DNA from: CAZRAL01 sp964598005
Lineage (GTDB): Bacteria; Pseudomonadota; Gammaproteobacteria; Burkholderiales; Usitatibacteraceae
Direction: 5' to 3'
DNA length: 64,000 bases
NCBI GenBank assembly: GCA_964598005.1
Contig: CAZRAL010000007.1
Coordinates: 13,186-77,185 of the forward strand
Of the stretch, positions 17,543-26,291 are shown piece by piece. Position 1 is the stretch's first letter. Every line of letters starts with the position of its first letter. Under the pieces are notes generated by a model. That model was given only the letters and a program-made list of their open reading frames with translations, was not told where the DNA came from and did not search any database. Position numbers and translations under genes: made by a program.

Positions 17543-17624
17543 GATGTTACGCGCAGGCGAAGCGGTTTCTCTATGAAAATGGTTTTTCCGGTAAAAATAT
17601 TTCTCCTCTGCAATGCGTAACATC
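17543..17624. repeat. 82-bp palindrome-ended intergenic repeat (TTACGC family)
   Basis: The element is bounded by GATGTTACGC (17543-17552) and its perfect complement GCGTAACATC (17615-17624). Its left half (AGGC-AAGC, then CTATGAA-ATGG-TTT) closely resembles the left end of 56985-57301, and CTCCTC before the right end is also shared. It lies upstream of hupB and may be a short non-autonomous element or transcript hairpin. Confidence 0.7.
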
Positions 17625-17663
17625 AGTTTATAACAAGCAAGAAAAGCTCATGTCAAGTCGTAT

Positions 17664-17811
17664 TAGACTTCTTTCGAAACTTACTGCGCTTGGGCATAAC
17701 GGCGTTGTACGGTGGCTCAAAATCCTCACATTTACTCTCTTGTAAACTCCGGTTTTTCGCCGCCATGCGCCTTCTTTTGTCTTCGCTCGCGACAGTTTCG
17801 AAAGAAGTCTA
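17664..17811. repeat. 148-bp MITE-like repeat, copy 1 (17-bp perfect terminal inverted repeats)
   Basis: The ends are TAGACTTCTTTCGAAAC (17664-17680) and its perfect complement GTTTCGAAAGAAGTCTA (17795-17811). A second copy with the same ends and a nearly identical interior is at 51655-51793. The shared interior includes CGGTGGCTCAAAATCCTC, TTGTAAACTCCGG and TTTTTCGCCGCCATGCGC. There is no transposase. It ends 11 bp after the clpB stop, so it may serve as the clpB 3' hairpin or terminator region. Confidence 0.85.
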
Positions 17812-17822
17812 TTGTTTCTACA

Positions 17823-20402
17823 TCAACTTTTTTCAAATTGAAATCCACCAGATTGTATCCCGATTTTGATTGTGTCCTTGGCAGCGAATTTTCCTTCCAG
17901 CATTGCTTTGGCCAGTGGATTTTCAATCTGCTGCTGAATCGCCCGTTTCAATGGACGCGCACCATATACCGGGTCGAAGCCTGCTTGGGCAATTTCGTTT
18001 AGCGCTTCATCGGATACGTCCAGTTTGATCTCCATTTTGCCCAATCGCTGCACCAAGCTGGCCAGCTGGATTTTTGCAATGGCGGCGATTTGTGCCTCAC
18101 CCAAGCCGTGGAATACGACAACTTCATCGATGCGGTTAACGAACTCAGGGCGAAAATAATTTTTCACTTCCGCCATCACTGCAAGTTTGACCACTTCATA
18201 ATCACTACCGGCCATGGCCTGAATTTGTTGTGACCCTAGGTTAGAGGTCATCACAATTACCGTATTCTTAAAATCCACCGTCCTGCCTTGCCCATCGGTC
18301 ATGCGGCCATCATCGAGCACTTGCAGCAAGACATTGAATACGTCCTGATGGGCTTTTTCCACTTCATCAAGCAAGATCACGCTGTATGGCTTGCGCCGCA
18401 CGGCTTCGGTCAGATACCCGCCTTCGTCATAACCCACATAACCCGGTGGCGCACCGATCAGCCGTGCCACGGAATGCTTTTCCATGAATTCGCTCATATC
18501 GATACGAATGAGGTGGTCCTGGGAATCAAATAAAAATTCTGCCAGCGCTTTGCATAATTCGGTCTTGCCCACACCGGTTGGGCCCAAAAACAAAAACGAG
18601 CCGTAAGGACGGTTCGGATCAGCCAGCCCCGCGCGCGAGCGACGAATGGCATCCGATACTAAACGTACCGCTTCATCCTGACCGACCACGCGCTCATGCA
18701 GTTTTTGCTCCATGTTGACCAGTTTTTCACGCTCACCCTGCAACATTTTCGATACCGGAATCCCCGTCGCGCGCGATACCACCTCGGCAATTTCTTCTGC
18801 GCCTACCTGAGTGCGCACCAGCTTGTTGGCGGCGGGTTTGACTTCGGATTTTTCGGCGCTGCGCAGTTGCGCTTCCAGCTGCGGTAATTTGCCGTACTGG
18901 AGTTCTGCCAGTTTGTCGAATTGCCCCTTGCGCTGCAAATCGGCCATTTGCGCACGAATTTTTTCGATCCCTTCCTTGATATGTTGCGCCCCCTGCACCT
19001 GGGCTTTTTCCGCTTTCCAGATTTCTTCCAGGTCTGAATATTCCTGATCGAGGCGGCGGATTTCATCTTCGATCAACGTCATGCGTTTTTTCGAGGCATC
19101 GTCTTTTTCACGCCGTACCGCTTCACGTTCAATCTTGAGTTGAATGAGGCGGCGATCCAGCCTGTCCATGACCTCCGGTTTGGAATCGATTTCCATTTTG
19201 ATGCGCGCTGCGGCTTCATCGATCAAGTCAATCGCCTTGTCCGGCAAAAAACGATCCGTAATGTACCGATGGGATAACTCGGCCGCTGCAACAATCGCCG
19301 GATCGGTAATATCCACCCCGTGATGAACTTCGTACTTTTCCTGCAACCCGCGCAGGATGGCAATGGTGTCCTCAACGGATGGCTCCCCTACGAGTACTTT
19401 CTGAAAACGACGCTCCAGCGCCGCATCTTTTTCCACGTACTTGCGGTATTCGTCCAACGTGGTCGCGCCTACGCAGTGCAGCTCACCGCGCGCCAGCGCA
19501 GGCTTCAACATATTGCCCGCGTCCATTGCGCCTTCTGCCTTGCCCGCACCAACCATGGTATGCAGTTCATCGATGAATACAATGGTCTGCCCTTCGGCCG
19601 CAGCCAATTCCTTGAGCACCGATTTCAAACGCTCTTCAAATTCGCCGCGATATTTGGCTCCCGCCAACAGTGCGGCCATATCCAGCGACAGGACGCGTTT
19701 GTTTTTGAGCGATTCGGGCACTTCGCCATTGACGATACGCTGCGCCAATCCCTCGACAATCGCAGTTTTGCCCACACCAGGCTCGCCGATCAAGACAGGA
19801 TTGTTTTTGGTGCGGCGTTGCAAAACCTGAATGGTGCGGCGAATTTCGTCGTCCCGGCCAATCACCGGATCAAGCTTTCCCAACCGGGCCCGCTCGGTCA
19901 GATCGAGCGTATATTTTTTCAGTGCTTCACGCTGGCCTTCGGATTCCTGTGACGTTACTTTCTCGGTACCCCGAACAGCAGAAACGGCGGCCTCCAGCGC
20001 CTGTTTATTGGCGCCGTACTCGCGCAACAACCGGCCTGTTTCACCTTTGTCATTTAAAAGCGCTAATAAAAACAATTCGCTGGCGATGAACTGATCGCCA
20101 CGCTTGGTGGCCTCTTTATCCGTCAAATTAAGCAAATTACCCAAATCACGGGAGACAGAAATTTCACCGCCTTGCCCCTCCACTTTGGGCAGATTCCCAA
20201 TATTTTTTTCCAGCGCTGCTTTAAGGCGGGGCATCGCCACGCCCGCGCGCGCCAGTAGCGATGAGGTGGCATCGTCCTCCTGATTGATCAGTGCCAGCAG
20301 TAAATGAGATGGCTCGATAAACGCATTATCGTTACCGAGCGCCAGGCTTTGTGCATCGGCCAGTGCTTGTTGAAATTTGGTGGTCAGTTTATCGATTCTC
20401 AT
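17823..20402 (-). CDS. clpB: ATP-dependent disaggregase ClpB
   Basis: Hsp104-type AAA+ disaggregase of 859 aa that rescues aggregated proteins with DnaK. The N-domain covers about residues 1-145. The first AAA+ module has Walker A GEPGVGKT (about 206) and IVFIDELHT; a coiled-coil middle domain lies at about 400-530. The second module has GPTGVGKT (about 606) and VILLDEVEKAH. Length and all motifs are normal. It is transcribed away from nadC behind an almost ideal sigma-32 promoter (20450-20477), consistent with heat-shock control. Confidence 0.98.
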   Translation of the reverse strand: MRIDKLTTKFQQALADAQSLALGNDNAFIEPSHLLLALINQEDDATSSLLARAGVAMPRLKAALEKNIGNLPKVEGQGGEISVSRDLGNLLNLTDKEATKRGDQFIASELFLLALLNDKGETGRLLREYGANKQALEAAVSAVRGTEKVTSQESEGQREALKKYTLDLTERARLGKLDPVIGRDDEIRRTIQVLQRRTKNNPVLIGEPGVGKTAIVEGLAQRIVNGEVPESLKNKRVLSLDMAALLAGAKYRGEFEERLKSVLKELAAAEGQTIVFIDELHTMVGAGKAEGAMDAGNMLKPALARGELHCVGATTLDEYRKYVEKDAALERRFQKVLVGEPSVEDTIAILRGLQEKYEVHHGVDITDPAIVAAAELSHRYITDRFLPDKAIDLIDEAAARIKMEIDSKPEVMDRLDRRLIQLKIEREAVRREKDDASKKRMTLIEDEIRRLDQEYSDLEEIWKAEKAQVQGAQHIKEGIEKIRAQMADLQRKGQFDKLAELQYGKLPQLEAQLRSAEKSEVKPAANKLVRTQVGAEEIAEVVSRATGIPVSKMLQGEREKLVNMEQKLHERVVGQDEAVRLVSDAIRRSRAGLADPNRPYGSFLFLGPTGVGKTELCKALAEFLFDSQDHLIRIDMSEFMEKHSVARLIGAPPGYVGYDEGGYLTEAVRRKPYSVILLDEVEKAHQDVFNVLLQVLDDGRMTDGQGRTVDFKNTVIVMTSNLGSQQIQAMAGSDYEVVKLAVMAEVKNYFRPEFVNRIDEVVVFHGLGEAQIAAIAKIQLASLVQRLGKMEIKLDVSDEALNEIAQAGFDPVYGARPLKRAIQQQIENPLAKAMLEGKFAAKDTIKIGIQSGGFQFEKS

Positions 20403-20449
20403 CGCGTGTTATCCTGTTTAAAGACTGTTTAAAATTGTTTTGCTATCCT

Positions 20450-20477
20450 ACATGGGGGATATCCTTAACTTTTCAAG
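20450..20477 (-). promoter_or_regulatory. Sigma-32 heat-shock promoter of clpB
   Basis: On the minus strand, CTTGAAA (complement of 20471-20477) is followed after 13 bp by CCCCATGT (complement of 20450-20457). Both match the sigma-32 consensus CTTGAAA-N11-16-CCCCATNT without mismatch. Transcription would start near 20440, about 38 nt before the clpB ATG. The site occupies DNA just upstream of the chosen nadC start, which argues against a longer NadC N-terminus. Confidence 0.85.
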
Positions 20478-20496
20478 GGATTTCATCACTACCATC

Positions 20497-21360
20497 ATGG
20501 CCGATTCTTTTCACGATCTGGAAAAGATTATTACCGCTAACGTCACCCGTGCTTTAGCTGAAGATATCGGGCAGGAAGATTTGACTGCCTTGCTCATCCC
20601 CGCTGAAGCACGTGGATCAGCGGGTGTCATCACCCGCGAAGAGGGCGTAATCTGCGGAACTGCATGGTTCGAACGCTGCTTCACCGAACTCGACCCCGAT
20701 TGCGATATTTTCTGGCATGCCAAGGATGGCGACGTAGTCACGGCTGGTGCTCCACTGTGTGAAATCAGCGGCAATGCGCGGGCCATGTTGACAGCGGAAC
20801 GTTGCGCACTCAATTTTTTGCAAACACTCTCTGCCGTTGCCACCCAGACGCGCCATTATGTCGAAGCCATCAAAGGCACAGCCGCACGTATTTGCGACAC
20901 CCGAAAAACATTGCCCGGGTTGCGTATGGCCCAGAAATACGCCGTCCGCGCGGGCGGCGGCCTCAACCATCGTATGGGGTTGTTTGATGCGATTTTGATC
21001 AAGGAAAATCACATTCTGGCGGCAGGCAGTATTGCCGCCGCACTCCAAGCCGCGCAGTCACTGGTAAAGCATGCCGCTCCTGCCGAGACCATGATCGAAA
21101 TCGAGGTGGAAAATCTTGCTCAATTGAAGGAGGCGCTGGATCATGGCGCTACGCTGATATTACTGGACAACTTTGATCTATCGACGCTGCGCGCGGCAGT
21201 TGATCTAAATCGGGAACGCGCCCAGCTGGAAGCCTCAGGCGGCATTCATCTTGAAAATGTTCGCGCCATTGCTGAAACCGGCGTGCAGCGCATTTCGGTA
21301 GGTGCGCTAACGAAAAATATTCGCGCACAGGATTTATCCATGCGCTTCAAGGTACACTGA
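20497..21360 (+). CDS. nadC: Nicotinate-nucleotide pyrophosphorylase (quinolinate phosphoribosyltransferase)
   Basis: Converts quinolinate and PRPP to nicotinate mononucleotide in de novo NAD synthesis; 287 aa. The start at ATG 20497 gives MADSFHDLEKIITANVTRALAEDIG, which aligns with the usual NadC N-terminus. Upstream in-frame starts would translate the clpB promoter. Landmarks are EDIGQEDLT, LNFLQTLSAVATQT, TRKTLPGLR and KENHILAAG. No strong Shine-Dalgarno precedes the start, so the exact N-terminus is the weakest part of this call. Confidence 0.95.
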   Translation: MADSFHDLEKIITANVTRALAEDIGQEDLTALLIPAEARGSAGVITREEGVICGTAWFERCFTELDPDCDIFWHAKDGDVVTAGAPLCEISGNARAMLTAERCALNFLQTLSAVATQTRHYVEAIKGTAARICDTRKTLPGLRMAQKYAVRAGGGLNHRMGLFDAILIKENHILAAGSIAAALQAAQSLVKHAAPAETMIEIEVENLAQLKEALDHGATLILLDNFDLSTLRAAVDLNRERAQLEASGGIHLENVRAIAETGVQRISVGALTKNIRAQDLSMRFKVH

Positions 21361-21385
21361 CTTTTTATTTCTTTACACGATAAAA

Positions 21386-22135
21386 ATGAAAAACATCGTC
21401 TTGATTGGCCTGATCACCACAACCATTTTCTTTACCGGGTGCGCTTCGACCGGCCCCACCAGTCGCGCGGACCCATTTGAGCCTTTCAACCGCGCCACCT
21501 ATCAGTTCAACGAAGTCGTGGATAACGCCCTTCTCACCCCGATTGCAAAAGGCTATACAGCCATTACCCCCGGGATTGTTCGTACGGGGGTTTCCAATGT
21601 ATTTACCAACATCGGCGATGTAGCAACCGCAGTAAACAATCTGCTACAGGGTAAAGTGACCCATGCGCTCAGCGATACGGGGCGCTTCATCGTCAACTCC
21701 ACGCTCGGTATTCTGGGTTTGCTGGATGTAGCCACCCCGATGGGCCTGGAAAAACACGACGAAGATTTCGGCCAAACTTTAGGCAAATGGGGTATCAATA
21801 GCGGGCCGTATCTGGTCATTCCATTTATGGGCCCTTCTACTCTGCGTGATGGTGTGGGTCGGGTTGCCGATTCGAAACTGGGCTGGTCTCAATACGTCGA
21901 TCATGTCCCCACCCGCAACAGCGTTTACGCACTCGAAGTAATCGACTTGCGCGCCAACCTTTTAGGGGCTTCCAAAACACTCGACGAAGCGGCGCTGGAT
22001 AAATATCAGTTTCTTCGCGATGCTTATTTGCAGCGCCGGCTCAACCAAGTCTACGATGGCAAAATCCCGGATGCCAAGCGCGATCAGCTTGAAGCGGACC
22101 TGGAGCCAATCGTGGAATCCGCGCCCCCAAAATAG
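21386..22135 (+). CDS. mlaA: Phospholipid-binding lipoprotein MlaA (VacJ)
   Basis: Outer-membrane lipoprotein of the MlaA/VacJ family, 249 aa, which removes phospholipids from the outer leaflet for return by the Mla pathway. The signal peptide ends in a lipobox, FTGC (Cys19). The family block DPFEPFNRATYQFNEVVD follows, with NVFTNIGDVATAVNNLLQGK and the GPYLVIPFMGPSTLRDGVGR region after it. The other Mla components are not in this window. The gene lies 25 bp after nadC. Confidence 0.95.
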   Translation: MKNIVLIGLITTTIFFTGCASTGPTSRADPFEPFNRATYQFNEVVDNALLTPIAKGYTAITPGIVRTGVSNVFTNIGDVATAVNNLLQGKVTHALSDTGRFIVNSTLGILGLLDVATPMGLEKHDEDFGQTLGKWGINSGPYLVIPFMGPSTLRDGVGRVADSKLGWSQYVDHVPTRNSVYALEVIDLRANLLGASKTLDEAALDKYQFLRDAYLQRRLNQVYDGKIPDAKRDQLEADLEPIVESAPPK

Positions 22136-22136
22136 G

Positions 22137-22388
22137 ATGCCACTTGAGTTAAGTTTACTGTTGGTATTCCTGGCCTTCTGCGCCGTTATGGGCGGCGTGT
22201 TGGCGCTTTGCTTTCGTGAGCGCCGTCTATCAGCCCGACGCGCTTTTCATACGGAATCACCTGTAACTCTCCACACGGCTGATCGGCAAGGCAATCGTCT
22301 GGCATTTATTCTGCTTGGCTGTATTATCGCCGGAGCGTTACTGGCATTACTGACTGCTTATTTGGTGTTTTTCCGCACACAATATTAA
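22137..22388 (+). CDS. Small two-segment membrane protein, unknown function
   Basis: An 83-residue frame starts at the ATG at 22137, one base after the mlaA stop. It has a hydrophobic segment at about residues 4-24, a short basic loop (RERRLSARRAF) and a second hydrophobic segment at about 54-78. I recognise no family. The close spacing to mlaA and two well-formed membrane segments argue that it is expressed, but the 5' region has only a weak ribosome site (AATAGG). Confidence 0.55.
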   Translation: MPLELSLLLVFLAFCAVMGGVLALCFRERRLSARRAFHTESPVTLHTADRQGNRLAFILLGCIIAGALLALLTAYLVFFRTQY

Positions 22389-22400
22389 GATGCCGCTAAT

Positions 22401-23279
22401 CTACCTACCCGTTTTATTCGGATTCTTTAAATATTTAAAGAAGTCTGAGTTCGGTTCAAGCAACAGCACATCACTTTTACTTTTGAAACTGTCTCGATAA
22501 GCCTCCATACTGCGGTAAAACGAATAGAATTCCGGGTTTTTGCTAAACGCTTGCGCATAAATGCGCGACGCTTGGGCATCGCCTTCACCTTTTAATTTCT
22601 GGGCATCCCGATAAGCTTCCGCCATAATCACGGTACGTTGCCGTTCCGCATCGGCCTTGATTTTTTCTGCCTCGCCAGACCCGGAAGAACGTAATTCATT
22701 GGCGACGCGCTTGCGCTCGGAATCCATGCGGCCGTATACCGCAGCGCTGATTTCGGGTACCAGGTCGACACGTTTTAACCGCACATCAAGCACTTCGATG
22801 CCAATGCTGCGCGCGTCTTTATCGGCCTTTATGCGCAAATTGGCCATGATTTTTTCGCGCTCGCCGGAAATAACCTCCGATAGGGTACGCTGACCAAACT
22901 CGGCGCGTAGATCGTCGTTGACCGATTGCGAGAGCCGAATTTCGGCCCGATTCAAATCCCCACCTGTGGAGACAAAAAACTGTTTTACATCGATGATGCG
23001 GTATTTTACAAACGAATCGACCAAAACGTTGTTCTTTTCTCGCGTCTGGATACGCTCAGCGTCCTTGGTATCCATGGTCTGAATACGTGTATCGTAAAGC
23101 CGGATATTTTCGATCAGGGGTAATTTGAAATAGAGGCCGGGTACGGACTGAATCGCCACGACTTCACCCAGACGAAACTTGATCGCGGCCTGACGTTGAT
23201 CGACCGTATAGGCAGACGTAGCCAGGATAATAAGAGTAATCACTGCTAGCAGAACTATAAAAGATAGATTTCGTTGCAT
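22401..23279 (-). CDS. hflC: Membrane protease regulator HflC
   Basis: SPFH/prohibitin-family protein that forms the HflKC complex around FtsH and modulates its proteolysis. From the ATG at 23279 it has 292 aa; an in-frame GTG at 23285 is the alternative. An N-terminal membrane anchor (about 5-24) is followed by the SPFH domain (VDQRQAAIKFRLGEVV). The C-terminal coiled coil contains KIKADAERQRTVIMAEAYRD. The gene is 17 bp downstream of hflK in the conserved hfq-hflX-hflK-hflC order and ends 12 bp from the convergent small membrane protein gene. Confidence 0.95.
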   Translation of the reverse strand: MQRNLSFIVLLAVITLIILATSAYTVDQRQAAIKFRLGEVVAIQSVPGLYFKLPLIENIRLYDTRIQTMDTKDAERIQTREKNNVLVDSFVKYRIIDVKQFFVSTGGDLNRAEIRLSQSVNDDLRAEFGQRTLSEVISGEREKIMANLRIKADKDARSIGIEVLDVRLKRVDLVPEISAAVYGRMDSERKRVANELRSSGSGEAEKIKADAERQRTVIMAEAYRDAQKLKGEGDAQASRIYAQAFSKNPEFYSFYRSMEAYRDSFKSKSDVLLLEPNSDFFKYLKNPNKTGR

Positions 23280-23296
23280 GGTCACTTAAGTCCTGA

Positions 23297-24460
23297 TTAA
23301 CGGGAATCACGCGTACGCAAATCGCGGACGCGAGAACTCTCGGAGGTTACCGGCGCAGTTGGCTCGGTTACAACAGGCGGCCTGGAAGCCGTAGCGTCAC
23401 TCGATAAATTGCCCGATGACATTTGCATCAACTTATCGAGAGGCAAATAAAGCAGATTCTGGCCACCCTTTTGATCGACCAGAACCTTGCTGGTACTTTG
23501 CATGATCTGTTGCATCACATCCAGATACATACGTTCGCGTGTGACTTGCGGCGCCTTATCGTATTCAGTCAATATTTGCGAAAAGCGTGCTGCATCTCCC
23601 TCCGCATTGGCGGTAACACGCTGCCGGTGCCCATTGGCCTCTTCGATCAGGCGGGCGGCCATCCCACGCGCTTTTGGCAGGATATCGTTGGCGTAGGCCT
23701 CCCCTTCATTTTTTAACCGCTCACGGTCCTGTTTGGCGCGCACGGCATCGTCAAAACTGGCCTGGACCTGTTCCGGCGGCTGTGCATTTTGCATGGTAAC
23801 CGTGCTGATTAATACGCCCACCTTGTACCGATCCAGAATTTGTTGCATCAGCAACTTGGCCCGTGCACCGATATCGGAACGTCCTTCGTACAAGACGAAA
23901 TCCATTTTGCTCTTGCCGACGATTTCGCGCATTGCGGTCTCCGCAACCTGTCGTACCGCTTCGTCAGGCTCACGGTTATTGAACAGGAATTCTTCGGGAC
24001 TCTTGAGCGTGTATTGCACCGCAAACTGCACATCGACAATATTTTGATCTTCCGTCAGCATCAGCGCTTCTTCACGCACCTTGGTCTTCTGATTGTTACG
24101 ATGGCCGACCTCGATTGCACGCACCTGCGAAACATTGACGACTTCGGCGGTTTCGATGGGATAAGGCCAATGCCAGCGCGGGCCAGGCATGGTGGTCTGG
24201 ATATATTTTCCCAATCGCAACTCAATGCCGCGACGGCCTTCTTCGACAATATAAAAACCGCTGATCAACCATACTGCCAACACCAATCCTATCGCCAATA
24301 GCAGGCCGCCACCCAGCACAGCTCTGCCGCCACCCCCACTGCCGGGCCCTTTGGCCCCAAATAATCCAGACAGTTTTTGATTGAATTTTTTCATCAACTC
24401 GTCAAGATCGGGGGGACGATCATTATTCCGCTTGCCCCATTGTGGATCATTCATCGACAT
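23297..24460 (-). CDS. hflK: Membrane protease regulator HflK
   Basis: SPFH-family partner of HflC, 387 aa. The N-terminal cytoplasmic tail is Gly-rich near residues 35-46. One membrane anchor (about 50-70) precedes the SPFH domain (VEEGRRGIELRLGKY). The later coiled-coil region carries ILPKARGMAARLIEEANGH. AAGG stands about 8 nt before the ATG at 24460. The C-terminal tail after about 345 is Ser/Thr/Pro-rich and probably disordered. Confidence 0.95.
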   Translation of the reverse strand: MSMNDPQWGKRNNDRPPDLDELMKKFNQKLSGLFGAKGPGSGGGGRAVLGGGLLLAIGLVLAVWLISGFYIVEEGRRGIELRLGKYIQTTMPGPRWHWPYPIETAEVVNVSQVRAIEVGHRNNQKTKVREEALMLTEDQNIVDVQFAVQYTLKSPEEFLFNNREPDEAVRQVAETAMREIVGKSKMDFVLYEGRSDIGARAKLLMQQILDRYKVGVLISTVTMQNAQPPEQVQASFDDAVRAKQDRERLKNEGEAYANDILPKARGMAARLIEEANGHRQRVTANAEGDAARFSQILTEYDKAPQVTRERMYLDVMQQIMQSTSKVLVDQKGGQNLLYLPLDKLMQMSSGNLSSDATASRPPVVTEPTAPVTSESSRVRDLRTRDSR

Positions 24461-24565
24461 ATTCTTGCCTTCATCAGATTTTTTGTCATTATGGCCTGTT
24501 ATCCACCGCGTGCAAAAACAGGCGCTACGGCATTTTGCTGATCCAATAACATACAGGTTCTGTAT

Positions 24566-25729
24566 TCAATACAAATGCAAGTCTGCGCCGTGTTCATTCA
24601 GGGCAGGTGGTTTTACATCCGAATATTTTTCTCCAGCGTGCACATATTCCCGGAGCGTATTCCGCAACATTTCCATTCCAGTGCTTTTTGCAGCACTGAT
24701 ATAAAGCTTGTCAATTTTACCATATTCGTTGCGCACACCCTCTGCGGGTAGCGTGCCTGCCTCACTCAGCAAATCGATTTTGTTGTAGATCACGATCTGC
24801 GGAATATCCCCGGCGCCAATTTCTTTCAATACATCATTTACATCGCCGATTTGTTGTTCACACAGGGGATTGGAGGCATCGACCACATGCAACAATAAAC
24901 GGGCTTGCACAGCCTCTTCGAGCGTAGCCCGAAAAGCCGCCACCAGCCCATGCGGCAGATCACGGATAAATCCTACCGTATCCGACAGCGCAAGGGCGGC
25001 CGTTTCATCCAAAAACAACCGGCGTGTAGTGGTATCCAGCGTGGCAAACAGTTTATCGGCCACGTAGGTTTGCGAATGTGTCAGCCGGTTGAACAGCGTC
25101 GACTTTCCAGCGTTGGTATAGCCCACGATGGAAACTGAAAAGGTCTGGGTCTGGCGACGGCCCGAACGTTGTGTATGCCGCTGCTGCTGCACTTTTTTCA
25201 GGCGTTCTTTCAATCGTTTGATACGCTCGCCAATCAAGCGCCGGTCGATTTCAAGCTGGGTTTCACCCGGCCCGCCACGGGCGCCAAAACCGCCTCGTTG
25301 CCGCTCCAGGTGCGTCCAGGCACGAACCAGGCGGGTCAGCAGATGTTCGGATTGCGCCAATTCCACCTGTAGCTTGCCTTCCGCGCTACGCGCACGCTGG
25401 CCAAAAATCTCCAGAATCAGGTCAGTACGGTCAATCACCCGCGCGCCCGTTGCTTGTTCCAGATTACGTATTTGCGCGGGGGACAGCTGATGATTGAATA
25501 CCACCAGCTTCGCACCGTGTGCAGCAACCGATGCCGCAATTTCCTCTACCTTGCCACTACCCGCAAAAGTGGCCGCATCGGGGCGCTGGCGCTTGCCCGT
25601 AATCGTTGCCAATACCTTGGCGCCAGCACTGCCAATCAACTCGCGTGCCTCAGCCAGATAGTCCTCCTGGAACGGAGTGCCAAAATCGAGCCCAACCAGC
25701 ACGGCTGGGGTAAAGTATGTTGCGGTCAT
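24566..25729 (-). CDS. hflX: Ribosome-associated GTPase HflX
   Basis: GTPase of the Obg-HflX superfamily that splits or rescues stalled ribosomes. I start at the ATG at 25729 (387 aa), because the longer frame begins with a TTG at 25804 and adds 25 residues with no family character. The N-terminal HflX domain and RGGPGETQLEIDRR linker precede the G domain, with G1 GYTNAGKST, G3 DTVGF and G4 NKID. It lies between hfq and hflK in the conserved cluster. Confidence 0.94.
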   Translation of the reverse strand: MTATYFTPAVLVGLDFGTPFQEDYLAEARELIGSAGAKVLATITGKRQRPDAATFAGSGKVEEIAASVAAHGAKLVVFNHQLSPAQIRNLEQATGARVIDRTDLILEIFGQRARSAEGKLQVELAQSEHLLTRLVRAWTHLERQRGGFGARGGPGETQLEIDRRLIGERIKRLKERLKKVQQQRHTQRSGRRQTQTFSVSIVGYTNAGKSTLFNRLTHSQTYVADKLFATLDTTTRRLFLDETAALALSDTVGFIRDLPHGLVAAFRATLEEAVQARLLLHVVDASNPLCEQQIGDVNDVLKEIGAGDIPQIVIYNKIDLLSEAGTLPAEGVRNEYGKIDKLYISAAKSTGMEMLRNTLREYVHAGEKYSDVKPPALNEHGADLHLY

Positions 25730-25954
25730 AAATGTACGGCGGTTAGGAATAGCCGAAACCAAGGAGTGATCAAGGAATAAAGCGTTGACCGAAGTCAACC
25801 CCAAAGAATGGGAGAAATAGTTGCAATCGCTCCATACGTAAAAATATATGGGGATTTCATGCGCACTTTCAATGGCACGTCACGCCTCTGCAACATTTCA
25901 GCCTGCGGGCTGCGCGCCAATAAGCGCCCAGCCTTATCCCGCACGATAAACCGA

Positions 25955-26194
25955 TTACGATTCGGTCGGGTGCTCAAATGGAATCGATACCGCCCGTGCC
26001 GGCACTACCGTCGAAATAGCGTGTTTATAGACCATTTGCGTAACCGTATTTTTCAGCAGCACGACGTATTGATCGAAGGATTCAATTTGCCCTTGAAGTT
26101 TTATTCCATTTACCAGGTAAATAGAGACCGGGATATGTTCCTTGCGCAAAATGTTCAGGAACGGGTCTTGTAGTAATTGCCCTTTTCCACTCAT
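25955..26194 (-). CDS. hfq: RNA chaperone Hfq
   Basis: Sm-like hexameric RNA chaperone of 79 aa that pairs small RNAs with mRNAs. It has the Hfq N-terminus (GQLLQDPFLNILRKEHIPVS), Sm1 with LVNGIKLQG and Sm2 with YKHAIST. The C-terminal tail is short, as in many betaproteobacteria. It sits between der and hflX on the same strand. Confidence 0.97.
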   Translation of the reverse strand: MSGKGQLLQDPFLNILRKEHIPVSIYLVNGIKLQGQIESFDQYVVLLKNTVTQMVYKHAISTVVPARAVSIPFEHPTES

Positions 26195-26291
26195 GTTTTT
26201 ATTCTCCAGCTTCAGGTTGGTTTCTCAATGTATATGAAAATACCGAATTTCGCTACCACATTTTTGCAAAAAAGCAAAAAATTAGCGCAAT

